A DNA stretch of 17,582 nucleotides from an uncultured Pseudomonadota bacterium (lineage in GTDB: Bacteria > Desulfobacterota_B > Binatia > UBA9968), in assembly GCA_946478635.1 (NCBI GenBank), contig CAMLCX010000038.1, positions 1-17,582 on the forward strand, in the 5' to 3' direction. This document shows positions 1-7,263 of the stretch, piece after piece. The notes beneath the pieces were generated by a model, which saw only the letters and a list, made by a program, of their open reading frames with translations, did not search any database and was not told where the DNA came from. Within the stretch, counting starts at the first letter, position 1. Each line of letters opens with the position of its first letter. A program made the translations under genes and the position numbers.

Positions 1-69
1 CATGTTGTAGGCCCAAAGGCTTTGCTGGCCGTCGCGCAGGGTGGTGTCGACAAAACGAACTTCAGTCAT
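1..69 (-). CDS. HMGL/pyruvate carboxyltransferase-like enzyme, N-terminal fragment
   Basis: Only the first 23 codons are in the window; the gene runs off the left edge. The ATG is at 69. Residues 8-19 read DTTLRDGQQSLW, the first strand and loop of the HMGL-like TIM barrel seen in pyruvate carboxylase subunit B, oxaloacetate decarboxylase alpha and related carboxyltransferases. In that family this Asp-x-x-x-Arg-Asp segment binds the divalent metal and helps catalysis (D8, R12, D13 here). The gene lies 42 bp downstream of the DUF2147 gene on the same strand, so the two may be cotranscribed. The substrate, and whether a biotin carrier domain follows, cannot be seen. 2-isopropylmalate or homocitrate synthases share the fold, but the QQSLW stretch favours the carboxyltransferase branch. 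Confidence 0.75.
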   Translation of the reverse strand, partial: MTEVRFVDTTLRDGQQSLWAYNM

Positions 70-111
70 GGATCGTCTTTTAATTGGTTCGGGTTTTCAG
101 ATTGTCTTGGG

Positions 112-570
112 TTATTCTTCGCGCAGCCAAATTTGACTGCGGCCGAACAACGAGACGCCGATAAACCCGCGCACTTCGAGTTTCTTGCCGCCGTCGATGA
201 GCTTCATCTTGGCGCGGTAAATCTTGCCGGTCTCTGGATCCAGTATCTCTCCGCCTTGATACTCGTCTCCCTGTTTGACGATCCCCCAGAGGATCGTCAT
301 GCCCAGCACCGGCTGATTGCGACGGACGCCGTCGCACTTATCGCATTTCGGCGCGGGATCTTCACCGAGTTTGGGAAAAGCTTTCTCGACCTTGCCTTCC
401 AATTGACCGTTCAATTCTCTGATCCGTACCAGTCCCTTGGGCTGACCGGAGCTGTCGTCAATGGTTTTCCAAAGACCGACGGGCGAGAGTTCGGCAGCGC
501 CCAGGCCGAAGGCCGGCAAAAGCAGGATAAAAGTAAAGAAAAGACGACAAGCCGTTTTCTTAATCCGCAC
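112..570 (-). CDS. Secreted DUF2147 domain protein
   Basis: This is a 152-residue exported protein of the DUF2147 family, whose biochemical role is unknown. Residues 1-25 form a signal peptide: RIKK, then a hydrophobic core, then a plausible cut after FGLGA. The mature part shows family features: GLWKTIDD (32-39), a CDKC pair (76-79) that could bind metal or form a disulfide, GMTILWG (90-96), EILDPETGKIY (108-118), and a C-terminal VRGFIG...GRSQIWLR. I chose the GTG at 570 because it puts the signal peptide at the N terminus. An ATG at 708 in the same frame would add 46 mostly basic residues ahead of the signal and is unlikely; a TTG at 576 is also possible. No strong ribosome site precedes either. 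The HMGL-like gene follows 42 bp downstream. Confidence 0.85.
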   Translation of the reverse strand: MRIKKTACRLFFTFILLLPAFGLGAAELSPVGLWKTIDDSSGQPKGLVRIRELNGQLEGKVEKAFPKLGEDPAPKCDKCDGVRRNQPVLGMTILWGIVKQGDEYQGGEILDPETGKIYRAKMKLIDGGKKLEVRGFIGVSLFGRSQIWLREE

Positions 571-797
571 AGTCAAACTCGGTGATCGAATGTTCAGGGA
601 CTTGTAAATCCTTCTTACCAGTTGCCGAAGCCATTTTCGACACAGGGGCGATACCGACAGCGCCGAGCGGAGGACGGGCAACGAAGACCGGCATCGTTTC
701 CGTGCCATTGTTGAAGCTGGTGAAATGCCCGGCGTCGCTTTGGATAGCGCAAGTATGGCTGCGAGGAATCTTCGATGGGTTCGACTTTGCCTTTACA

Positions 798-1799
798 TCA
801 CGCGAAGCTGGGGAAAACTTGCTTCGACATGAGCTCCAAGGTGCGGCGCACGTCGGCCATCGGCACGCCGCCGAAGTTGACCATGGCAATCACGTGGGTG
901 ACGCCGCTCTTTTCATAGGCTTGAAATAGCTCTCTTGCCGCTTCCGGAGTCGTGAATACGCCCAATCCTTCTCTTCTCACTTCGGCGAATATCGGAACTT
1001 TGGATCCCGGACGGCGGTGAGTTTTTGTGAACGAAGTCACGCGGTCGAAAAAGGGCCGGCTAAGGCGGGCTGCTTCACTCTCGTTTTGATGCAAATAAAC
1101 GTGTAGCGCGACCATGATCTGCGGCGGGGTTTTGCAACCGGACTTGGAATACGAACTCAAGTAGAGATCGTTCTTGGCTTTCACGTCGGCGAGATTGTTC
1201 GAGCGCGCGAAAGGGATGCCCATCATCGGCCATCCGAATTGGCCGGCTTTGATGAGCGTATCGTCGCTCGAAGCCGCCAGCCAGACCGGTGGCAGCGGCT
1301 TTTGCAGCGGCTTCATGTAGAGCGAAATGTCTTCGAACCGATAGTATTTGCCCTGGTGCGAAAAGCGTTCTTCCGTCCAGGCCTTGATAATGATTTCCGT
1401 GCCTTCCCAGAAACGCTCTTTGGCTTCTTCCATGGTCATGCCGAACTGCTGGAACTCCACCGGCGAAAAGCCGCTGCCGAGGGCGAATTCCAACCGGCCG
1501 TTACAGAGATTGTCGGCCAGGGCGTACTCTTCGGCGACGATCAACGGGTTGTGAAAGGACGGCACTGCCACCGCCGGACCCAGGCGAATTCTCTTCGTCC
1601 GCTGGCCTAACGCTGCGATCACCATCGGCGGCGAGACGCAGGTACCGTACCAGTAAAGGTGGTGTTCGCCGAGCCAGAACGAATCGAAGCCCAACTCCTC
1701 CGCCCACTCGCCCATGGTCAGAATTTCTTCATAAAATTTCTGATTGGACCGGCCGAGCTCCGGGTGGTTATCGCCAAAAACAAAAATGCCGAATTTCAT
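798..1799 (-). CDS. LLM class flavin-dependent oxidoreductase (luciferase-like)
   Basis: This 333-residue protein belongs to the bacterial luciferase-like family (PF00296): TIM-barrel enzymes that use reduced FMN or F420, often as monooxygenases on small organic substrates. It opens with MKFGIFVFGD, the typical first strand. GFDSFWLGEHHL (about 37-48) is the conserved loop after strand 2. RIRLGPAVAV (71-80) with NPLIVAEEYALADNL (84-98), and GRLEFALGSGF (101-111), are further signatures. A C-terminal helix (about 303-330) closes the barrel. Length is normal and the ATG gives a full N terminus; the ribosome site is weak. It stands alone, 187 bp downstream of a binding-protein gene and 227 bp upstream of the DUF2147 gene. 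Which flavin it uses and its substrate cannot be told from sequence; no flavin reductase is adjacent. Confidence 0.9.
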   Translation of the reverse strand: MKFGIFVFGDNHPELGRSNQKFYEEILTMGEWAEELGFDSFWLGEHHLYWYGTCVSPPMVIAALGQRTKRIRLGPAVAVPSFHNPLIVAEEYALADNLCNGRLEFALGSGFSPVEFQQFGMTMEEAKERFWEGTEIIIKAWTEERFSHQGKYYRFEDISLYMKPLQKPLPPVWLAASSDDTLIKAGQFGWPMMGIPFARSNNLADVKAKNDLYLSSYSKSGCKTPPQIMVALHVYLHQNESEAARLSRPFFDRVTSFTKTHRRPGSKVPIFAEVRREGLGVFTTPEAARELFQAYEKSGVTHVIAMVNFGGVPMADVRRTLELMSKQVFPSFA

Positions 1800-1863
1800 C
1801 GTTGGTCGTTTACTACTCCAGCGGCGCGATTAGCGCAACACGACGAGAAGCCACGTGTCGTGC

Positions 1864-1986
1864 TCAGTTCTCCTCGAAGACCATTATTGTTGCGCCGGAG
1901 CGTGTGAAAACTTCGCTCATCGTTTCCGCAGGTAAACCCAGCCGGCGGAACACCGACCCGAGTAAAGAGTGGGGAGCAGAAGCAGG
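1864..1986 (-). other. Open 40-codon stretch after the binding-protein stop; possible gene remnant
   Basis: The frame stays open after the TAG stop at 1987-1989 for 40 codons, to a TGA at 1864-1866. It reads like a protein C terminus, including the stretches FRRLGLPAETMSEVF and TRSGATIMVFEEN. Possible starts are a GTG at 1953 (29 codons) or an ATG at 1920 (18 codons). Neither has a good Shine-Dalgarno sequence. I do not recognise the sequence. It may be the tail of a decayed gene, a tiny peptide gene, or chance. Confidence 0.2.
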
Positions 1987-2979
1987 CTACTTTCGGCCGT
2001 AGAGTTTTTCGACAAGGCCGCTTTTTCTCAGCTCATCGACGAAGCGCAACTCGACCATGTCCTCGGCTTTGAATTTTCCGGCGCGCGGGTCGGTCAAGGC
2101 TTGAACGTCCAGCGTTTGCTTCAAACCTTCCAGCGTCGGGTAGGTGTCTTCGACAAGCAGCTCCGAATTGGCCGCGTGGGCGGCTTCCAGTATCTCGCGC
2201 GGCAAACCGCGCGTGTACTTCTGCATGATTTTGACCGATTCGTCTCTGCGGGTTTTGAAGAAATGAATCGATTCCGCCATGGTCCAGACCACGCGGCGGA
2301 CTTCGTCGGGATTCTCGCGAATCTTTTTGCGAGTTGTGACGCTGCAGTTAAATTGGAACGGCACGTTCAGCTTCGCCATGTCGATGATCACCTTGAGCCC
2401 CAGCTTTTCGCCCTGAATTTTCTCGCCGTCGGTGACCACGGTAAAATCGGCTTGCCCTTGCGTCACCGCCGCGAGCCGGGCCGGCGCGCCGCCGACGGTG
2501 ATCGCTTTGATGTCTTTGTAGGGGATGCCGACTTTCGTGAGCGCAAGACGCATGGCGAAATCGGCGGAGGTGCCGGGAATGTGCACCGCCGCGGCGCGAC
2601 CCTTGAGCATTTCCGGCGACTTGATATTGGCATTGCCGATGATGAAGTAGGGCAGCGTGTTCATCTGGCTCTGAATAATCGCGATGTCGCCGCCGGCGAG
2701 CCTGGCGTTGATCACCGCCGTTCCCACCGCGCCGCTATAGCCAAGATCGCCGGCAATGAGGCTCTGAATGCCGCGCACGCTGCCGTTGATAAAAATGGTA
2801 TCGAGATCGAGCCCGTGCTTTTTAAAAATGCCGGCTTCCTTGGCGATCCAGTAGATCACCGATGAGTTGGTCGAATCCGAGATATAGGCGATGTAGCTCT
2901 TGGCATCGGCGCTACGATGACTCAACGTCCCCGAAAGGATACAGGTGATAACAATGAACGAACGCAGTCGAAGTTTCAT
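1987..2979 (-). CDS. ABC transporter substrate-binding protein, NMT1/THI5-like (SsuA/TauA type)
   Basis: This 330-residue periplasmic binding protein belongs to the group that includes sulfonate, nitrate and thiamine-precursor binders. A signal peptide spans residues 1-26, with a likely cut after SADA. The mature protein starts with a beta strand (YIAYIS), followed by a segment typical of this family, IYWIAKEAGIFKKHGLDLD (42-60), then GDLGYSGAVGTAVINA (77-92), GRAAAVHIPGTSADFAMRLAL and a VTQGQADFTV segment. The ATG at 2979 has a GGAGG Shine-Dalgarno sequence 8 nt upstream (2988-2992). No permease or ATPase gene is adjacent, so the transporter must be completed elsewhere, or the protein serves another importer or a sensor. 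The ligand is unknown. It is followed by the LLM oxidoreductase gene and preceded by three MFS carriers on the same strand. Confidence 0.9.
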   Translation of the reverse strand: MKLRLRSFIVITCILSGTLSHRSADAKSYIAYISDSTNSSVIYWIAKEAGIFKKHGLDLDTIFINGSVRGIQSLIAGDLGYSGAVGTAVINARLAGGDIAIIQSQMNTLPYFIIGNANIKSPEMLKGRAAAVHIPGTSADFAMRLALTKVGIPYKDIKAITVGGAPARLAAVTQGQADFTVVTDGEKIQGEKLGLKVIIDMAKLNVPFQFNCSVTTRKKIRENPDEVRRVVWTMAESIHFFKTRRDESVKIMQKYTRGLPREILEAAHAANSELLVEDTYPTLEGLKQTLDVQALTDPRAGKFKAEDMVELRFVDELRKSGLVEKLYGRK

Positions 2980-2987
2980 CTTATGAA

Positions 2988-2992
2988 CCTCC
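2988..2992 (-). promoter_or_regulatory. Strong Shine-Dalgarno for the NMT1/THI5-like gene
   Basis: On the minus strand GGAGG lies 8 nt before the ATG at 2979, an optimal spacing that supports this start codon. Confidence 0.7.
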
Positions 2993-3071
2993 GTGGCATG
3001 AGCAGTCGAGTGGGCACGAAACGCTTATATCATCGACAACGCTTCGGGCAAGAGGTTTTAGCGGGCATCGG

Positions 3072-4256
3072 TTATCTCAGTCTCAGCCAATTTCTGGCGG
3101 TGAGAATAATCCCGACGGCGCATGGCACGGCAGCGCTGATATACATCCAGTTGTAACCGGCGAAGTCAACGACCAGCCCGCTGAGCAACGCCCCGGTGCC
3201 GTTGCTCAAGGGAAACGCCACCGAAAAACTTGCCATGGCGCGGGCGCGTCTTTCAGCCGGCGCTCTTTCCATGGCGAGCGCGAGAATTCTCGCTCCGCCA
3301 ATGGCCGAACCCATGAAGTAGAGCGCGCCGCCGAGCATCATGCCCGCAAGATTGCCGACCCACGGCATCAAGATCAGCGCGGCGGATTCCAGCGCAAACG
3401 CGACCATAAGAGAACGGCCAGCGCCGATCTTGTCGGACAGCCGGCCCAGCAGCGGGCGCGCCAGCATGCTGGTGGTGCCGGTGACGACGAAGTACCAGCC
3501 AAAATGATCGATGGCGAGCTCCCGGGCATAAAGCACCACGAAGCTCGTGAAACACGGCAGCGATACCTGCAGCATGATCATAAGAGCTGCCGCGAGCAAA
3601 ATATGGCGATCGAAGACATTTAAAATTTCGCGCCACCACGGCTCCGCCGAATCGGATCGGATGATTTTGCGCGGCGCGCCGGGGCTTGCGCGCGATAAAG
3701 CGATGGCCGCGCCGGCACCGAGCAGCACCAGCGCCATCGCAAACGAGAAGGTCGCGCCAAAACCGCCGAACGGCGCTTGCAAAATCCACAGCGCAACGGC
3801 GGGAAAAAGAATCGTCGCGCTCGATTGCACGCCGCCGTAGTAGCCGGAGGCTTCGCCGCGGCGGGCGGGCGGCGCGCTGGTGGCGAGCAGCGTGTAGCCA
3901 CCGGTGTTCATTCCCGACCAGCCGATGCCGCGCAGGCCGTTGGCGAGCATCAGGGCGCCGACAAAGGGCATAAAGCAGAGTGAGATGCTGAGCGTCTGTA
4001 AGAACAAACCGAGGATCATCACGCCGGTGACGCTCCAGCGGTCGGCCCAATAGCCGATGATCGGGCGCGACATGACGCTGGTGACGCCGAAGGACGCGAT
4101 CACCAGGCCGACGTGAAAAGGCGTGCCGCCGAGTTGGGTAATGTAGAGCGGAAAGATCGGCTGCAGGATGAAGTGTTGCGCGTAACCGAGAAACTCAGCC
4201 AAACAAAGGAGCGCAAAGGCGCGCGTCCAGATCGATTCGGGCTTGCTACTTGTCAT
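3072..4256 (-). CDS. MFS transporter, paralogue 1 of a tandem trio
   Basis: This is a 394-residue inner-membrane carrier of the major facilitator superfamily (PF07690) with about 12 hydrophobic segments in two halves. Motif A-like loops between TM2/3 (RPIIGYWADRW, about 64-74) and TM8/9 (RPLLGRLSDKIG) mark both halves, as in sugar and drug efflux proteins. A charged central loop (about 185-215, ending EPWWREI) separates them. It shares blocks such as ANGLRGIGW, RRGEASG and VLYARE with the next two genes upstream and is their paralogue. The gap to the upstream paralogue is 159 bp and contains an inverted repeat. The ATG at 4256 lacks a clear Shine-Dalgarno sequence. The substrate is unknown; proton-coupled export is the usual mode for this subgroup, but that is inference. 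Confidence 0.9.
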   Translation of the reverse strand: MTSSKPESIWTRAFALLCLAEFLGYAQHFILQPIFPLYITQLGGTPFHVGLVIASFGVTSVMSRPIIGYWADRWSVTGVMILGLFLQTLSISLCFMPFVGALMLANGLRGIGWSGMNTGGYTLLATSAPPARRGEASGYYGGVQSSATILFPAVALWILQAPFGGFGATFSFAMALVLLGAGAAIALSRASPGAPRKIIRSDSAEPWWREILNVFDRHILLAAALMIMLQVSLPCFTSFVVLYARELAIDHFGWYFVVTGTTSMLARPLLGRLSDKIGAGRSLMVAFALESAALILMPWVGNLAGMMLGGALYFMGSAIGGARILALAMERAPAERRARAMASFSVAFPLSNGTGALLSGLVVDFAGYNWMYISAAVPCAVGIILTARNWLRLR

Positions 4257-4309
4257 GGAAGGATGCTCATCCGGAGGTCCTACTAACGAGTTTCTAAACC
4301 CTCGCGGAG

Positions 4310-4390
4310 TCCTTCGACTGTGCTCAGGACGAACGGAGGGGATTTGATGTTATTGATGATTTTTTCGTTCATGCTGAGGCTCTCGAAGCA
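4310..4390. repeat. Inverted-repeat element, TTCGA...CTCAGGAC...GAACG family
   Basis: The left arm (4310-4336) reads TTCGACTGTGCTCAGGACGA in its core and ends GAACGG. The right arm (4366-4390), reverse complemented, contains TTCGAGAGCCTCAGCATGAA and ends in CG. The arms match in TTCGA, CTCAG and GAACG with one single-base offset. About 29 nt separate them, so the unit can fold as a hairpin or cruciform. No T-run follows on the coding (minus) strand, so it is not a standard terminator. A third copy lies at 17528-17548. The arrangement resembles REP/BIME-type intergenic repeats. Confidence 0.65.
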
Positions 4391-4415
4391 TTCCTAAGCG
4401 ATTGTCAGCAACTTA

Positions 4416-5594
4416 TTAACGCAGATCCGCTGACTTGCACACGGCAAAGATTAATCCGAAAACCTGAACGGCGGCCATGATGTAAAACATGCCGGCATAG
4501 CCGGCCGCTTCCACCGCGCTGCCGATGATCAACGAACCGACGCCATAGCTTAACGGATAGGCGACGGAAAAGGTCGCCATTTGCTTGCCGCGCCGCTGCG
4601 GGTTGGCGCGCTCGACGGCGAGGGCGAGCGTCGTCGAGCTGCCGATGGCGTTGCCGAGCATATAAAGCGTGCCGCAAACGATCATGCCGGCGAGATGGGA
4701 TACCAGCGTGATCAGCAACAAGCTCGCGAACTGCAGACCAAATCCCACGGCAATCGAAAGATCCCGGCCGATTTTATCCGAGAGCAGGCCAAGCATCGGA
4801 CGGCCGAGCAGGCTGGTGAAACCGATCACGATGAAGAAGGCGCCGAATTCGATGATACCGAGCTCGCGCGCGTAAAGCACGCTGAAGTTGGTGATCGAAG
4901 GGAGCGACACATTCAGCCACGCCAAGATTATCGACGGCAACAAAATATCGGGCTCGATAAAATGAAAAATCTCGCGCCACCAGCGGAGCGCCGGGCCGGC
5001 CGCGGCGTGGAGGCGCTCTCTTTTGGGCAAGTGCCGCGTCATGATCGCGCCGAGGGCGGCGCCGGCGCAGGAAAACATCGCGGTGGCGATGAACACAACG
5101 CCAAAACCGCCGAAGGAGGCGTGCAACAGCCAGAGCGCAATAGCGGGAAACAAAATAGACGACGAGCTTTGTACGCCGCTATAAAGGCCCGAGGCTTCGC
5201 CGCGCCGCGACTCCGGCGCGATGTGCGCCAGCAGCGAGTAGCCGCCGGTGTTGAGCCCGCCCCAGCCGATGCCGCGGAGACCGTTGGCGAGCATCGCCGT
5301 GCCGACGAACGGGACGAAGCAGATAAAAATGCTCGCGGCTTGAAAGAGCAAACCGGAAATCATCACGCCGGCTTCGCTCCAACGGTCGCACCAGTGCCCG
5401 ACCATGGGGCGGACGATCACGCTCGACGCGGCGAAACTGGCGAGCACCATGCCGACGACGAAGGGCGATCCGCCGAGCTGTGTGACGTAGAGCGGCAACA
5501 CCGGCGCCAGCATGGAGTGCTGCGCGTAGCCGAGAAATTGCGCGCCGCAGAGCAGCAGGAATGTCTTGGTCCAGATGGAGTCGGGTGAGGTCAT
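4416..5594 (-). CDS. MFS transporter, paralogue 2 of a tandem trio
   Basis: This 392-residue, 12-TM major facilitator carrier is the middle member of the trio. It is closest in look to the downstream paralogue: both begin MTS, both have SIWT near residue 8 and both share LGYAQH (about 22-27). Motif A-like loops are RPMVGHWCDRW (between TM2 and TM3) and RPMLGLLSDKIG (between TM8 and TM9). The central loop ends in RWWREI. The ATG at 5594 has AGGG about 6 nt upstream, an acceptable ribosome site. It lies 159 bp upstream of paralogue 1 and 116 bp downstream of paralogue 3. Both gaps hold repeats, so cotranscription of the three is uncertain. The substrate is not predictable. Sequence differences in the TM and loop regions suggest diverged specificities rather than a recent copy. 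Confidence 0.9.
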   Translation of the reverse strand: MTSPDSIWTKTFLLLCGAQFLGYAQHSMLAPVLPLYVTQLGGSPFVVGMVLASFAASSVIVRPMVGHWCDRWSEAGVMISGLLFQAASIFICFVPFVGTAMLANGLRGIGWGGLNTGGYSLLAHIAPESRRGEASGLYSGVQSSSSILFPAIALWLLHASFGGFGVVFIATAMFSCAGAALGAIMTRHLPKRERLHAAAGPALRWWREIFHFIEPDILLPSIILAWLNVSLPSITNFSVLYARELGIIEFGAFFIVIGFTSLLGRPMLGLLSDKIGRDLSIAVGFGLQFASLLLITLVSHLAGMIVCGTLYMLGNAIGSSTTLALAVERANPQRRGKQMATFSVAYPLSYGVGSLIIGSAVEAAGYAGMFYIMAAVQVFGLIFAVCKSADLR

Positions 5595-5608
5595 GAATGC
5601 CCTACTGA

Positions 5609-5697
5609 GTTCAAAGTTCCAGGTTCAAGGGTTCAACGTCAGAAATTTAGATTTGTATTTTTGAGTTTCTAGAACTTTTGAACATGTGAACCTGGGA
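5609..5697. repeat. GTTCAAG heptad repeats as an inverted pair
   Basis: The left arm (5609-5637) is made of 7-bp units: GTTCAAA, GTTCCAG, GTTCAAG, then a shifted GTTCAAC. The right arm (5672-5697) carries the same words in reverse orientation; its reverse complement contains CCAGGTTCACATGTTCAAAA. The two face each other across about 34 AT-rich bases and fill most of the gap between paralogues 2 and 3. The same family recurs at 9721-9888, 12418-12440 and, weakly, 11285-11299. Confidence 0.7.
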
Positions 5698-5710
5698 CAG
5701 CGCACCGGGC

Positions 5711-6892
5711 CTATTTCAGATACGCGCGGTTGGCGAGGGTTGCTATCAGACCGGCGGCAGCCACGGCGGCGATCAAATGATACATCCAAAAAAATCCCAC
5801 CCATTGAATCAACGCGCCGCAGATTAGCGCGCCGACTCCATTGCTGAGCGGCAGGGCGATGGAAAACGTCGCCATCGCTCTACCCCGGCGCTCAGGTTTA
5901 GCCTGCTCCATGGCGATCGCCAGAGTCGTCGCACTGGCCAGCGCCAAACCGATCATGTAGAGCATGCCCGATATCATGAGACCGGCGAGATTGCCGGCGT
6001 ATGCCAGCGCGATCAGCGCGATCGATTGCAGTATAAAGCATGCAATCAAAGCGCGCCGCCGGCCGATGTTGTCTGAAACTTTTCCCAGTAGCGGACGAGC
6101 CAAAAGGCTCGTCGTGCCGCTGGCGACGTAGAACCAGCCAAGATTTTCCACATGGATATCCCGCGCATAAAGAACCAGAAAGCTTGCCACCGCGGGAAAG
6201 GTGATATGGGATGCGAAGGAGAGGACCGATGCGAGAATTATTTCTCGATCCAAAACGGTCAGGATTTCGCGCCACCAGGGACCGGAGGGAACAGCGCGGC
6301 GGTCGTGGGCGGGCTGGGGCGCGCGGCGCGAAAGCATCGTGCCGGCCACGGCGCCGCTCGCCGCCAGCGCAATGGCCACGTAAAAGACGGCGTGAAAACC
6401 GCCGAAGGGCGCGTCGATGAGCCAGAGCGCGACGGCCGGAAACAGGATCGTGCCGCTTGCCTGTACGCCGCTGTAATATCCCGAGGCTTCACCGCGCCGC
6501 TGTGGCGGCGCGCTCAGGGCCAACAGGGAATAGCCGCCGGCGCTCAAGCCCGCCCAGCCGATACCGCGCAGCGCGTTGGCGAACATGGTGACTTCGGGGA
6601 GCGGAATGAAGAGGAAAAATACCGCGGCGGCCAACAACAGCAGGCCGCAGGTGAGGACGCGCGGTTCCGACCAGCGGTCGGCCCAGGCGCCGATGAGCGG
6701 GCGAAAGACGACGCTGGTCACCGCGAAGCTCGCGAGCACGAAGCCGACCTTGAGCGGCGTGCCGCCGAGCGCGGTGATGTAAAGCGGAAAGGTCGGTTGC
6801 AGTAGAGCGTGGTTCGACGAACCAAGAAACTGCGCGCCGCAGAGCAAGGCAAATGCCGGCGTCCAGAGAGGCAGAGATTTTTCCGCAGCCAT
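5711..6892 (-). CDS. MFS transporter, paralogue 3 of a tandem trio
   Basis: This 393-residue, 12-TM major facilitator carrier is the first of the three in transcription order. It shares LLCGAQFLG (16-24), RPLIGAWADRW (TM2/3 loop), ALRGIGW, RRGEASGYYSGVQ, LFPAVALW, PWWREI and RPLLGKVSDNIG (TM8/9 loop) with its neighbours. I chose the ATG at 6892 because it aligns with the starts of the other two. An in-frame ATG at 6982 would add 30 residues with no counterpart in the paralogues. No strong Shine-Dalgarno sequence is visible. Upstream is a 371-bp non-coding region shared with the divergent DUF2541-like gene. The substrate is unknown; efflux of a small organic compound is a reasonable guess for this subgroup. 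Confidence 0.9.
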   Translation of the reverse strand: MAAEKSLPLWTPAFALLCGAQFLGSSNHALLQPTFPLYITALGGTPLKVGFVLASFAVTSVVFRPLIGAWADRWSEPRVLTCGLLLLAAAVFFLFIPLPEVTMFANALRGIGWAGLSAGGYSLLALSAPPQRRGEASGYYSGVQASGTILFPAVALWLIDAPFGGFHAVFYVAIALAASGAVAGTMLSRRAPQPAHDRRAVPSGPWWREILTVLDREIILASVLSFASHITFPAVASFLVLYARDIHVENLGWFYVASGTTSLLARPLLGKVSDNIGRRRALIACFILQSIALIALAYAGNLAGLMISGMLYMIGLALASATTLAIAMEQAKPERRGRAMATFSIALPLSNGVGALICGALIQWVGFFWMYHLIAAVAAAGLIATLANRAYLK

Positions 6893-7161
6893 TAAAAAGA
6901 AATCTTGCCGAATAGATTCTTTGCGCGGGCCTGTCGAGCTTCGGACGAGGCGAGGACTGCAAAGCGTGGCCCAAACTAACACGAAGCGGGCATTGAAGCG
7001 AGTTTGCCGGGTCCGGTGGTTACGCGGCTCACAAACACGTTCCCTCGAACACGGCGATCACTGCTTGTTCCATTCTAATCGCGTCCCGGGAGAGGTCACA
7101 TAATCATGAAGCGGTGGGCGCAAGGGACTTCACGTGTCGCGCTGGTCGTGAAATTCGACTC

Positions 7162-7191
7162 TTGAACAGCTGGCGTGAACTAAGTTACATT
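7162..7191 (+). promoter_or_regulatory. Possible sigma-70 promoter for the DUF2541-like gene
   Basis: TTGAAC (7162-7167) and TACATT (7186-7191) each match four of six consensus positions, at an 18-bp spacing. The palindrome ATTCCGGAAT lies just downstream, about where transcription would start, and could be an operator. Confidence 0.35.
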
Positions 7192-7252
7192 GAAAATTAT
7201 TCCGGAATCATAGTCAGTTACTTCTCAACGGACGGCGGACGTACGGCAAAAC

Positions 7253-7258
7253 AGGAGG
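7253..7258 (+). promoter_or_regulatory. Shine-Dalgarno AGGAGG fixing the DUF2541-like start
   Basis: AGGAGG lies 5 nt before the ATG at 7264. It selects this codon over an in-frame ATG at 7114 and leaves a clean signal peptide at the N terminus. Confidence 0.8.
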
Positions 7259-7263
7259 AACCT

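Larger units (their letters stand above)
6893..7263. other. Divergent intergenic region
   Basis: This 371-bp stretch lies between the divergent paralogue-3 carrier and the DUF2541-like gene. The half next to the carrier shows nothing I can name. The half next to the DUF2541-like gene holds a possible sigma-70 promoter (7162-7191), a perfect 10-bp palindrome ATTCCGGAAT (7199-7208) and a strong Shine-Dalgarno sequence. An in-frame extension of the DUF2541-like gene back to 7114 would place about 50 polar residues ahead of its signal peptide and is rejected. Confidence 0.5.

Noticed and set aside
560..694. 44-codon minus-strand frame ending across the DUF2147 start
   Set aside because: It has an ATG and overlaps the next start by 11 nt, but there is no good Shine-Dalgarno sequence and no recognisable protein pattern.
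571..708. 46-residue N-terminal extension of the DUF2147 protein
   Set aside because: It would bury the signal peptide behind a basic, unconserved segment; the GTG at 570 is better.
1969..2865. 298-codon open frame on the plus strand opposite the NMT1/THI5-like gene
   Set aside because: It runs antisense to a well-supported gene, has low-complexity Arg/His/Asp content and no recognisable fold.
4337..4365. T-run between repeat arms as a terminator for the MFS genes
   Set aside because: The T-run is on the plus strand and inside the loop, while the genes are transcribed from the minus strand.
4581..5588. 335-codon open frame on the plus strand opposite MFS paralogue 2
   Set aside because: It is a codon-position shadow of a clear MFS gene: composition is extreme (Arg, Glu, Ala, His, Gln), and no domain or ribosome site is seen.
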